Shown: piece by piece, positions 38,580 through 49,862 of the stretch
Numbering within the stretch: position 1 is the first letter of the stretch
How the letters are laid out: each line of letters begins with the position of its first letter
NCBI GenBank assembly: GCA_029224185.1
Contig: CM055191.1
Span: 18,895,760-18,959,759 of the forward strand
Source of the DNA: Karalla daura
Lineage: Eukaryota > Chordata > Actinopteri > Chaetodontiformes > Leiognathidae
DNA: 64,000 nucleotides
Direction of reading: 5' to 3'
Translations under genes and position numbers: made by a program
Notes under the pieces: generated by a model
The model's input: the letters and a program-made list of their open reading frames with translations, nothing else
The model's database searches: none
Told to the model about the DNA's origin: nothing

Positions 38580-40159
38580 AAGGCAGCACTGGGAAGGAAG
38601 GGGATGAAATGGAAATTAGACTGGTGAGTTCTGCCTCTTTTACCTCACCTCACAGAATCTGCAATCATACAGATGGCACTGGCATTTTGGCCCTGGCAAA
38701 TGGCATTTTTCAATAAAAAATTCACTCATTCTTATTAAATCAATAGATTTTGCTGAATTTGCAGCGGAGCCTAACCCACCATTAACCTGAGCAGAGGTCA
38801 CATTAGCCTGAATAAGTGAAAACACCTGCTTCACTGACTCCAGGAGCAAGCAACTACCACCGTAACGGAAAAACTGATCCCGGTCAACATTAAATTCAAT
38901 AATTAGCTGCCTGATTAAGTCATGTTAGGGAAAAGAAAAAAAAGCAATGCACGTGTTGTTCACTGAGAAGTATTACATCAGTGGCTGCATGTTTCACGAC
39001 AAGCTGTTCTCAGTAGATCCTTCAGGAAACAATGGGAGTCTGTGACTTTCAGGAGTCAGCAGAACGCCCTTTCCCACCCTAAATGTCACAAGTTTGTTTA
39101 GGGCTTTTTCTTTTTTCATGGGCTGTAAATGACAGAAGCGTAAAAACCACATCAGTGTTATCTAATTGGGATGGCGCACATGTCAACAATGCCTCAGCCT
39201 CAGCGTGGCGAGGACTGCTATTACAGCTGCTGTGTTTGCAGCAGAGGAATGCGCGTGAGTCTCCTTTACAACAGGAGAAGACGTGGTCCCCGGCGAGACC
39301 TACGACGGCTCTGCAGAGCAACGCTCAACGGCTCAAGGACAAGGCACTGAGCTTAAACACACACGCTCTGCATTATATTGAGTCTGACCGAGTGCTGATG
39401 GACCACATCAAGATGATAAGTGAGTGTTGTGTGTCAGATCGTGACTTTAACAGGTATCATATGGTAACACAGGACGTTTCAATGATGCACTGTGGTTGCG
39501 CTCATCCACCTAAATTTTCATATTAAAGCTGTTACAGCCTTCGAGAGTCTCTCCTGGCAAGCAGAAAGCACATGTCTTTAATCACTTGATTTTATTTATG
39601 TGAAGCGCTGCTCTTCACATGCTTTTTTTGATATATAATGCAAATGAATCTTTTGTGGCCGTGCTGTAGCAGCCAGAGAACAAGTTCAGGACTTCATGTT
39701 CACATGACGACGACTGTTTGGTGCGTACAGCTGATAGAGCGTGAACCATTGACCCTTCTCTTTCTTTCCCCTCTCTTGTATATCTTCATCCGTCCTAGGC
39801 AAAAAATTGGCAAAAAAAAGGACCTTTATGTGATCTAAACTAATCTTATTAGAAACAAAACTGACTTGAAAAATCCTTATAAGGCAAAAGTTATACCGGT
39901 CATAATTTCTGTGAAGCATTTCCAATGGCAGATTGAAAAAGGTTTGTGCTGTCAGAGAGAAAAGTCATGGCCAGGAGTGCACGAGTGTTAAATGGTTTGT
40001 AGCAGATCCTGCGTTGACTTCACAGAAGACGGCTGATGGCCCTGTCATGTCAGGACACCATAGAAGTGACTCCCCGTGCTGAAGCTGATTAAAAGGAGCG
40101 CGGGGCTCTGGCAGGTTGACCTCCAGCTGCATGACTGAGCTCCTCTTGGACAAGTGAGA
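38580..40159. other. Noncoding stretch, nothing firmly recognised
   Basis: The frame at 39083-39526 (147 codons) has no recognisable domain and its neighbours in other frames are equally open. No mobile element was seen. Confidence 0.45.
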
Positions 40160-40310
40160 GATTGCTGCTGTGACCCGGCACCCTCAGCGAGCTCTACGCG
40201 GCTTAGGAGCTGTTTCCTCCTCCTCTATGAGCAGCGAGAGCGTGAAGCTGCGGTGACCCATCGGAGCCGCCGGAGCATTCAGAAGTACTGGCCGCTAACA
40301 AGCCATTGAC
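40160..40310. promoter_or_regulatory. CpG-rich patch
   Basis: Roughly 14 CpG in 150 bp by eye ('ctacgcggc', 'gcagcgagagcgtg', 'catcggagccgccggagc'), well above the surroundings. No core promoter element was identified. Confidence 0.25.
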
Positions 40311-41574
40311 TTTGCGGAGCACCTTCAGCCCTCCCTGCAGAATAGATGTGTGCTGGCACATCTTCCCAGCTGTTTACTCCACCAAATGTGGAGCCTATTT
40401 TCTCTTCCAGCTCTAAGTGCAACAAGCTGTTGCGCTGTGATTTTTCGGCACATTCGAGTTGAGAGCAAAACACTTTAAAAGTTAAAACCTAAAGTAAAAC
40501 ATTTTCTCAGTGACACGCTGATTTTGAAATTGAATCTGGGGTTTTCCTCTCGCTAAATGGAGCTAAATTCTCGTGCTGCACCTACCGCTATCATTTTCAT
40601 TTGAAGGAAAACTGCTGGCTGCTTGTTTCTCACGATCAAAACCAATCTCTGTTCTCCACATATTCTACACTGTAAACAGAATATATACCAGACTAATTGT
40701 AAGACAGGACCTGAATGGCTTCCTTGTCTTCCGTCTGATCTGTCCTGTCTTTCCAAACTATTAATGTTATTAGTGCCATATGCTTGGCTCCTGTTGCTGC
40801 AGTGTACCATGATGTATGTAGTCCAGGGCTGCGAGAGCCAATAAACAGCTAACTGGCCGCAAAGTGGGGAGACGATGATGACATAATGTTGCCTGGACTA
40901 CACACACACTCAACCTAAAGCTGCAGTGAAGCGGGCAGAACAACAGCTGAGCATTTATGCGGCTTGCTGGAGTGAATGACCTTCTTTTTTAACCGAGAGG
41001 TGATAAATATTTTATGGATCTAATCATACTCATACATCAAAGGACAACATACAGAAAATTGTTTGCGGGTATGATGCGTCTGATTCATATTATCGCAAGT
41101 TCAACGTAGATGTAATGTAATAATTGCTTAATAAAAAAGGCTGACTAGGACACTGCTGACTAATGAAAGCAATTGTTTCAGAGTTTTCGAGGATGAATAA
41201 TAACAATAAATTGCTTGAATATCATGAAAACCACATCTAGAAGTCCTGAAGAGCCCCAAAGCTCATGAGACATTGAAATATAATGGACATTCATTCATTT
41301 GTGTAACTTTTTAGACCATCGGCTAAAGCGGTTTCAAAAGATTTATTTCACCGACGCAAAGAGGTGGGAAATCATGCATGAGATTTAAAACAGAATTCAG
41401 AAAAAAAAACTCCCGATACTTTTCACAGAAGATCCCAGACTCTGGGAAGGCTGTTAGACAACAAGCCCTACTGTCTAGACATAGTAGTGAAAAAGCAACT
41501 GGAGAAGTTGGACTGTTTTATTGGCTGTAGCCATTTGCTTCCTGCTTGTTTTGGCCTCAATGTATCTTATGGGA
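40311..41574. other. Noncoding stretch, nothing recognised
   Basis: AT-rich, with frames of 61-86 codons that overlap on both strands. No arrays. Confidence 0.5.
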
Positions 41575-41630
41575 ACACACACACACACACACACACGGAC
41601 ACACACACACACACACACTCACACGGACAC
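41575..41630. repeat. (CA)n microsatellite with CGGA interruptions
   Basis: CA array broken twice by CGGACA and once by CTCA. Confidence 0.95.
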
Positions 41631-41764
41631 AGCAGGTGTAAGTAGTTGTAGATGTGATTTGAATTCTGTGTCTGTTGATGTGCTCAATGTGCATGTGACT
41701 TCATGAAATTGTCACTTCTCTTATACTGATGAAATGATAAAAACACATGGAGTAAATTTTCATA

Positions 41765-41890
41765 CAGCCATTATCTTACCCACTTTGTACCTCAACGTCA
41801 CAGTTTTCTGGTATCTATCCCAATACACATAGTGAAAAGGCAGAGAATACACCCTGGACACATCACCAGTCCATCACACACACACACACT
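41765..41890 (+). mobile_element. Dispersed teleost repeat T, copy 3
   Basis: 'agccattatcttacccactt' then 'tgtacctcaacgtcacag', 'ctatccc', 'gagaatacaccctggacaca' and 'tcaccagtccatcaca' follow the same order as copies at 6728 and 49730. The 3' end passes into a short CA run. Confidence 0.7.
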
Positions 41891-41959
41891 TAAACCTTGG
41901 GACAATTGGCCTTAACTAAAACTAAACTGTAAGGGGAGTGCTTATCCCTAGCCCACCCA

Positions 41960-42055
41960 CTGTGGTGATGAGACACCGTAGTTGGTGGTTTGATCCCCGG
42001 GTAGGAGAACGTGCTCGTCCTGTGACAGGCCTTCTGATTGAACACTGAGACCCGT
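41960..42055 (+). mobile_element. Possible degenerate tRNA-derived SINE head
   Basis: A B-box-like GGTTTGATCCC (41987-41997) lies within 'gttggtggtttgatccccgg', a phrase typical of fish tRNA-SINEs. It is followed by 'gtcctgtgacaggcc' and 'attgaacactgagaccc', which loosely resemble the SINE body. The A box is not clear. Confidence 0.3.
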
Positions 42056-42436
42056 CCTGCTCGCTCAGGCTGAGTCACGCTGGACAGGATCATGAGCTGA
42101 AACAGACATCTACGAGCAAAGGCCTCCCCGAGTCCCGCAGTTTTACATAACCCAATACGTGAATGCTGCAGTGACCGCCGCACTCCGCAGGCTGACCCTC
42201 TGAGCAGCTGAAAGAGAAAAACATCTGCCGAGTGTGATGTGAGACTTCAGTGTGAGCGCTGTGGGCGTAACAAAGTGCGACCGGAGAGGCCATTTGGCCG
42301 GCTTGTGCCTGTGTCTGCGAGTGTCATGATGTATAGCTTGTGTGTATGTGTGTGTCCAGGTGTTGTGGGAGGAGAAGACAGTGACAGGAAATGCTCCCTG
42401 ATAGCAAGAGCCAAAAGGTGTTGACTGACTGGCTGA
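42056..42436. other. CpG-moderate noncoding stretch
   Basis: Several CpG-containing phrases (for example 'gaccgccgcactccgcagg') but no exon or core promoter recognised. Confidence 0.4.
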
Positions 42437-42498
42437 CTGGTCTGGTCTGGTCTGGTCTGGTCTGGTCGGGGCGGCTGACCTGTAGCAGCAGCAGCAGC
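42437..42498. repeat. (CTGGT)n pentanucleotide repeat plus (AGC)5
   Basis: About six tandem CTGGT units (42437-42467) preceded by a degenerate CTGACTGG run and followed 16 bp later by AGC x5 (42484-42498). It is the only pentanucleotide array seen in the window. Confidence 0.9.
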
Positions 42499-45036
42499 CG
42501 GTCAGGTGGCCTGGACAGTTAAGGGCCGGGTGACGGATGGCGTTTGCAGACTGTCAGTCAGCCTGGGAACAGGCAGTCTGGGTGATGTGGGGGTGGGTGG
42601 TGGCTGATGTCCTTGCTAATGTGTTGTTAACAAGGCTGAAACAACACGATCACCCACTTAGTTTCCTCTCCATGTCTATTTACAGCTGTGCTCCGCATCC
42701 CAAGGAGCCATGCAAAGGACTTTATCTGAAAGGCTTTATCTACAAGGCCAGAACAGAGCAGGTTGTGGAATCATTTTCAGCCTCAAATCAGATTTTTTAT
42801 GTTTTAACAGGGAAATAATTACCCTACTTATTCCACTTACATCTCAGGAGCCTCCTTGTTTGTGAAAGCTTGTTCTGCTGTTACCAGGGACGACAATAAG
42901 TGTTATGTAAAAATGGATGTGACAATTTATGCACTAGGTATAACTTGTGAGGGATTTTTCCCTGGCAGAGTCTTCCACTTTATTTCTGTAGTTGATAGGT
43001 ATTACACCTAGCACACACTGAGAGAAAAACACTCAACAAGGCAAAATAAAATAACAATAAACCAGAATCTTGACATAACCACACAAAGGCCGTGTCATCA
43101 TTAATATGACGAATCAGGGAGCTCAGCCGATTTCAGGTCTGGGGGAGTTGTTTTTCTTCTGTGTAAGTGAGGAGTAACCAGGCAACAACTGCTTTCTGGA
43201 GGCAAGAAAACAGGCTCCGATACTAAATCAAAGGGGATGATTAACTGTGTGCCTGAAGAGAGACTGTCCAATCATAGGTCAGCCACTAGGAAGGGATACA
43301 GAAGGCTTGACAGAGTCTCTTGACTGAGCACGCGACTGTAAAATGATTTGATCTTGTTTCCTTTGGGCCTCTCCATAACCAGATACAACTGCAAGCTGTC
43401 ACAGCAGGGAGATGCTTTGTTTTCATGAAATCGGTGAAAATCTTAAAAAGATGTCATTTTAATTTAGCAAAAAACTGTTTTCCTGGATTAACCCCTTGTT
43501 GCTCCACAATAAAATGTGTCCTTGTACATTGTCCTCCCAACATTGTAAATCTCACAATCGTGTGACACTCGGTGGAGTAGGCAAACAGCAGAGACAGAGA
43601 AAGCGTGTCTGGAAACGTAAATCTTCCTGAAACAACAACATTTCTAATGGAAATCTTGTTTTAAAAGCAGTTGGGAGAGATAGCATTTGAACTAATGCAG
43701 ATAATATTTCAGTTTGACACTGAGTTACAAGCAAACAACATCTACCTTTAGCAGTTGCATGGATATAAGAACTCTGCTTTTTGTCAATGTTGGACATTTG
43801 GACTGTTATTTTTTTACGTACTCGAATTGGGAGCTGGTGTGGTGCAGGCTGCAGGGCTCAGGGAACAGAAAGTTGGCATGCATCACTCTGGTAAAGCAAA
43901 ACCAATGCTTAATCAAATGTAAGTACTTAATATAGCTTAAATTTGTTATCCTTCCATCCTCAATGAAAGTGCTCCTAATTTGATTTGGCAAATCTATTCC
44001 TGTTATGGGCCCAGAGGGTCAACTTTTAAGTCCAAATCTGACCACAAAAATCATGGAGACAGAAACCACCAAAGAAAATATATTGTAACAGTTGTGAACC
44101 TTCACGAATGACCATAACGAGCCTCACATGTTGGTTCTCCGGTGATTACTTCATATTCATTTGGCAAAATGTATTTTTTCCCCAGCTGGATTGCCTTCTG
44201 TCTTGTCTGCAGGGAGAAGCACAAATTGAACAATTTGAAGTTTCCCACTGCTGCTTTTGAATAATAACAGATCTAATTTCTCACCCGAGACAAGCTCACG
44301 GTGAGCTGGCAAAATGAAAATCACTCCAATTTGTCTGCGTCTTTGCTTTTCACTCTGCCCGCCAGTTATAACACAGTGCTTGATGAAAAGGACAAGTTGG
44401 CCAAATCCTTGTATAAATACAACAGACACAATGGAGCTTGGTGTTGGGTGGCGGTGCGGGCTGACAGCTTGCGGTTTGAGTCAGAAATGGAGATCGCAAA
44501 CTGTGTATCGGTTAGTGGTAAAATCCCGACACGGCCTCAAAGAGACTGGCTTGATCTGCAAGTTTCTACGCCAGGAAGCAAGTTTCTGGTCTTATCTCAC
44601 GTGTTGACAAGTGCAATGAAAAAATATTACCCAGCCTCTAATAGCTGTCTCCTGAGGGTGGTAATTTCAGACATGCTTTCCTCTCCTGTGGACAGGCCTG
44701 TTGTGTGAGCTACAGCAAAAACATCAAACGCCACTGTTCACTTCCAAAACAATGACTTGCTTCCACTCGGTAAACTATTATTTTTTTAACGTTCTCATTA
44801 TATAAATTCTACGCATGTACGGGATGCGCAGGGGTTCACTACAAAGGCTGATTGGTCTCTGGATTCCAGTGGCCCTCGGGCCGTCTGATAGCTGAAGGTG
44901 TGAGCGGAGCCTGAGCAGTTCTCCAGGCAGACGTTTGACTTATTTAGATAAATTGGTGCGGCTCCTGCTGATAAGATTATGCAGCGCGGCTCTCACTGTG
45001 ATGTCTCTGCCGCTGCCATGTGCATCCCCAGTGCTC
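42499..45036. other. Noncoding stretch, nothing firmly recognised
   Basis: No supported gene. The 135-codon frame at 44301-44708 has no recognisable domain, but the interval 43900-44700 is free of simple repeats. A short exact palindrome AGCTCAC-G-GTGAGCT lies at 44293-44307. Confidence 0.45.
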
Positions 45037-45062
45037 TGTGTGTGTGTGTGTGTGGGTGTGTG
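45037..45062. repeat. (TG)n microsatellite with one GGG interruption
   Basis: 26 bp of TG-rich repeat. Confidence 0.92.
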
Positions 45063-45203
45063 TTATCAGATGCCAGCAATTAAAGAGCTGCACTGGCCTC
45101 CTTCATTTCCTCTGAGTTCAGGATGGTGTAAGAACAACGGGGGGGGGTTGCTCTGGGCAGCTGAATGCGTTTAAAGGGATGAAAGGTTGCATTTCAGTGC
45201 ATC

Positions 45204-45225
45204 TGTGTGTGTGTGTGTGTGTGTG
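45204..45225. repeat. (TG)11 microsatellite
   Basis: 22 bp of TG, 140 bp after the previous run. A G-run lies between them at about 45140-45147. Confidence 0.93.
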
Positions 45226-47047
45226 GGTACACAGCTTATTGGGCTACAGGCCTTATTCGGCATGCTATTACTGTGCTTTGAAGCCATATGAACAGACAAC
45301 AGTGTTCGCTCAGAGCATGTGCGTCACTCTCTGCTGCTACCGGTAAATGGTAAACTGGTGTCAGGTCACAGAACGCTGTAAAATGAAGAGAGAGAGAGAT
45401 TTGTTCTCACTATGTGTTCATATTTATATTTTTCTGAAAGACTCCTCCGACTCCTCTGTGGATCTGTCTGATGATGCAGGATGCAGTTGATAAATGTTAC
45501 AATTGGCCTTAAATGGTTTCAGTCTCTGAGTCTAAAGTGAATTCATTCATTAAATGAAACTTTGCTACAGACTGTGTCATTATATGCTGTGTGGAGTACA
45601 AGTCAAGCCACAGAAAAGGATATTGAAGTGAACAGGCTGATATTAAAAACTGAACAGTTACTGTTTTTTTTTCTTCTCTTTCTCTCTCTGATCAATTGAT
45701 GAAAAATGCCGCTCCCGTCGTGAACGCTCTGTGTGAGAAACGTGGCACCGGTCCACTGACAACACAGCACAGTGAGAACGATGACACCGGGCCTGTTGCC
45801 CTGCAGCATGTGTTATCAAAATGAGAGCTGTCAGAGATGTTACCTTCTGAGAGGGAGAGTCTCTGAGCTCAAATCACAACATATCATACTGGCACCATAT
45901 AAATGGGAAACTTCATCTCAATACAATGCAGATGGAGAACTGTAACCTCTGACATGAGAAAGCAAAAACGTCCACTGGGTCTTTCTCTTCCACCTTAGTC
46001 TGAATGAACAGATTGTTCCCCTACTGATAATGCAAGAATACTTGTTGTCAGTTGTTTTAGGCTATGGTGATTGGATGTGACATGCAGACCTCAAGTTCAC
46101 TGTTGAGCATTTCAGCTGTAGTTACATCACTGAAATTGCCAGCACTGGACTTGCAAGAGCAAATAAGTCAGAAGGGGCCGAGAAAAAAAATATTGTGCTA
46201 ATGGCTGCAGTCTTCTAATCCTAACCCGAACCCTAAATACAAGTGTCCACAAACTCCACAAACTCAAAACTAAGTCTTTCACCAGTTTGGTTGTCCAGGC
46301 ATCCATTGTCTTAACTGATTTGTACTCAGTGGTTTTCCAATCCAGTCTTCCAAGTAGGCGCTCAGAAAATCCTGCACTTGGAATTGTCTAGAATCAGCAG
46401 CTCTGCCCAAAGTCTCTGATGTACAATAGCCACTTCTTACTCCTAGCTTTTCTGGGCCAGATTCAGTTCTTTGTCAGTGGAAACAGAAATAATTATGCCA
46501 AACTAATCACTTGCCTTAAACAGGAGCACCACACAATAAAAAAAAGGAGAACCTGCAGAGTCCACACAGAAATGTCTGAGACTGGGATATGAACTTAGCA
46601 TAGATATACTGAATGAAAATCATGATTGGTGCTAAACAGACTCCAAATTTTAATGATTTTATGTAATTCATTCAATAATTCCAGTCCTTAGTCATACTAA
46701 TGGGCATAGAGCTAGTTTATTTTAATTTGTGAGTGAGAAAATCAGAATTTAAAAAAAGGAAAACAAATCTGGCATTTTGCTAGAAGTACAAAAACATGGG
46801 TATTCACATGGTCATGGCTAAATTAATGTATAAGACAAAACAAATTTTGGCTACTGTAAAAACCCCCAATAATCAACATCAGGTTTATAATACTCATCTC
46901 TATTTTACTTTCATATGATTTATTTGACATTTTCACCTTTAAAATACAGTTGATAGTGAAGCTGAGGACTTTATTCGTCCATGGGGGGCAATTCAAGCAC
47001 TGAGAGAGTATAAATAAATAAATGTGCACGGTGTAAACTGTAACTAA
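45226..47047. other. Noncoding stretch, nothing recognised
   Basis: AT-rich, with a T-run near 45665 and no arrays or mobile elements recognised. Confidence 0.5.
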
Positions 47048-47116
47048 ATTTTACAGGCTACCATAGTGCTCCCTCCCAGCTCAGTTTTGACCGGGCTGCA
47101 GGATTATTACATCATG

Positions 47117-47677
47117 ATCACAGACTTCATGGTCATTATTCTCTTACTCGCTACACAAAACTTATTTTTGAACAACATCTCAACAATCGTGTCGAGAAAA
47201 CAACACCCAAGCTGTAATACAGGGGTGATTTCTTTCATAGTCATCCTCGTGGTTTACAGTGGTAGCTCTGGCTGCGGGCCTACTAAGGGAAAGGTTCAAC
47301 CGAGACGTTTGAGCGGTACGGTTTGTAACTGTAGCTACACCTTCAGGTGTGGGATGCCTGAACAGATGTGGGACCTGTCTGCTCAGTTATCTGTCATTGT
47401 GCCCCATGTGGAGCGCGGTCTAACATGCTGTTGTCGTCAGACGAGAAAATGCAGTATTAGCGGGCAGGAGCCACAGGTTTTCCGTACGACATGGGAGTGG
47501 CTCACAGTTGGTGGCCACAGCACGGATATCAAAGTCTACAGAGAAATATACGCTTTAAGAAATGCTACACCCGTTTTTTTAGCTCCCGTGACACAGCACA
47601 TATGGAAACATTTCTTTAAACATTTGTCTGGACATAAAGACAACCACAGATCTTTTCCCCTTTGCATTCCTGCGTGA
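47117..47677 (+). CDS. Uncharacterised open frame, doubtful
   Basis: This is the longest frame in the window that does not depend on simple repeats. It is open from 47048, just before an acceptor-like 'attttacag', and the first ATG is at 47117. That gives 186 codons to a TGA. The product would have a hydrophobic N-terminal stretch (ITDFMVIILLLATQNLFL), a second hydrophobic segment (GVISFIVILVVYSGSSG) and about a dozen Cys, but no domain I recognise. Codon usage shows no evident bias and no partner exon was identified. A frame this long is unlikely but not impossible by chance in 64 kb. It could be noncoding, or a relic of an unrecognised element. Confidence 0.12.
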   Translation: MTDFMVIILLLATQNLFLNNISTIVSRKQHPSCNTGVISFIVILVVYSGSSGCGPTKGKVQPRRLSGTVCNCSYTFRCGMPEQMWDLSAQLSVIVPHVERGLTCCCRQTRKCSISGQEPQVFRTTWEWLTVGGHSTDIKVYREIYALRNATPVFLAPVTQHIWKHFFKHLSGHKDNHRSFPLCIPA

Positions 47678-49729
47678 CAGGCATCATTTTCAAAGCCTGG
47701 GCCCTACCGCTGCACCTGCTACATAGATCATGGATGTGCATTAACTGTATGTTGGATCTGTGTTTTAATTTGTAGCGCTAAAGCAGAAACCTTAACGACT
47801 GCGATATTTTCTGATGCTGAACTGGATGATTCTCCAATCCAGGATCACGCCAACAGTGTGACATTTTTAAAATGCCGAACATGCATGATGGTCTCATGGA
47901 AAATCAGCCGCATTTTTCACAGTATAAAAAAAATCCTTCTCTGCAACACTGCAGGATATTAAGTCCATTTTATGCACACTGCTGAATACTATTAAGACTT
48001 AAGTGTGTGAAAAGTCCACACATGCCAGCTCTTACCACACTGAGGCACTGATATATTTGCTTTGAGACAAAATGAGCCATTAGCCTAACCATTTTATGTA
48101 GCCTTGGTTTCGATGCAGACCGCCAGCAGATGCTTTGTGTATCATTATCATCAGTGTGGTTGTAGCTGTTCATGAAACGTTTTAGAACTTGGCCAGAGGA
48201 AAGAAACTGTCCCCAAGTCCAAAGTACATAAAGGCAAGACTGGACTGAAAGGCTGGTTGTTAATAAGTGCTACTAAAGAAAAATGTCCATGAAGTTAGAG
48301 ATGATACAGATGTGGATCATTATCCTCTTATTTGGCCAAGATACTGATGGACATTTACACATGATCTGCCACTGGGAGAGCCTGAAGATGATTTCCGATT
48401 GTGGAAGCTCTTGCATTTACATTTACATTCTTATCTCTTATTTTACAAGACAAAACATGCACTATTGTATCACCTTTAACTGGCATCTCTAAATATCAGA
48501 TATGCAAAACGCATCCGTGTGTCCCATAATTCACTGAACCAACACTGACAATCCAGACGTAACGCCCTCTCTCATGTTCATTTCCCCCCCACTTAAGTGT
48601 GTTCAAACGAGTGCAACATCAAAAGGAGCGAGTGAGTGAGTGAGTGAGTGAGAAAGTGCATCTATCCTCATTTGAACAGTTATTGTGCACTCCCTGTTCC
48701 GCCTCAAAGTGGGCTCGTTCAGAGCAGCACAAGCACGTCTAAATCCTGATGAGCAGAAACAGCACGGAGTACAAGAAGGACAAGTTAGTAGCATACAGTA
48801 TGGTGAGCTCCTTGTCATGTTTGGATATTTCTGTTGCTTGATTTATTTTGCTTAGTGCCTGGAATGTGATCTAATTCCGTCATAATGGAATAATGAGACA
48901 ACGAGAAAGTGATCTCAGATGTATGGTGAAAATGTGAAAAGAGTGCATCAGCATGTTTTTTTTTTCTCAACAAAATGTGCAGTCTGGGAAATCCCTAAAA
49001 TTAATGATTGAGAAATATTTTTTAATTTTTTTTGCATGCATCAGTCTGACTCATTGCTCACAGTCACAGAGTGATGAGCAATATGTGGATGTGAGTCAGG
49101 ATTCCTGCTCAGTGGTTTGTTTCAGAGTGTTACTCCGAGCCGTGTGGCTTTTGTTATTACTGCTGTCAATTCATTCCACTGGCAGTGAAAATCACTTGCA
49201 TTCACCATCAAGAAAACTTTTCCAAGTGTGTGTTTGTCCATGTTTCTCATCAAGAAGTTTCTAAAAGTAACCAAACCTAGATGCCAAGGCAGGGATTGTT
49301 CATACTATCTTTCTTTAGCATTCAGCTTTTTTTTTCTAGTTATCTGAGGGGGGAATACCATTATATCATAGGCAAATTCTTTAAATATCCCACGAGGGAA
49401 CCTGACAAGTGTCTGTGTCTATAGCTACATACCGCTGTGTTTCTTGGCACCAACAAATCTCAATGTAATTCCCTGACTCAACTTTGGCTGCAGTCCCAGA
49501 AACATATGCAGCATATGGTCGACATGACGGCCGAGGAGAAGTGAAGAATCGACTTATGTGGCCATGGAATGAAGAGGGGAAACGGGAGAGAAACTCACAA
49601 TACAATCCATTCACAGGGATTAGATGGTAGGTGATAGGTCGATAGGTGATTTTGACCATTTTGGGGCACTGCACACCCTGTAGGGTATAAGTGAGGTTTG
49701 CTTTGTAAACCTAAACTGCTGAAGATGCA
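47678..49729. other. Noncoding stretch with one (GAGT)n array
   Basis: No supported gene. It holds the tetranucleotide array at 48630-48652. The 103-codon frame at 48953-49264 has no domain and starts in a T-run. Confidence 0.5.
48630..48652. repeat. (GAGT)n tetranucleotide microsatellite
   Basis: Between five and six tandem GAGT units. Confidence 0.93.
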
Positions 49730-49862
49730 TTTTCCATGCTTTATCTTAGCCACTTTGCACCTTATCACTGTCGTGGGGGTCTGCTGGAGCCTGTCCCATC
49801 ACACGCAGGGTGAAGCCGGGGAGTACACCCTGGACAGGTCGGCAATCCATCGCAGGGCGGAG
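49730..49862 (+). mobile_element. Dispersed teleost repeat T, copy 4 (best preserved)
   Basis: 'ctttatcttagccactttgc' then 'accttatcactgtcgtgggg', 'gtctgctggagcctgtccca', 'cgcagggtgaagccggggag' and 'tacaccctggacaggtcggc', ending in 'aatccatcgcagggcgg'. Of the four copies it stays closest to the core phrases. It has the same 5' boundary region as copies 2 and 3, which suggests a real 5' end near 49730. Confidence 0.75.
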
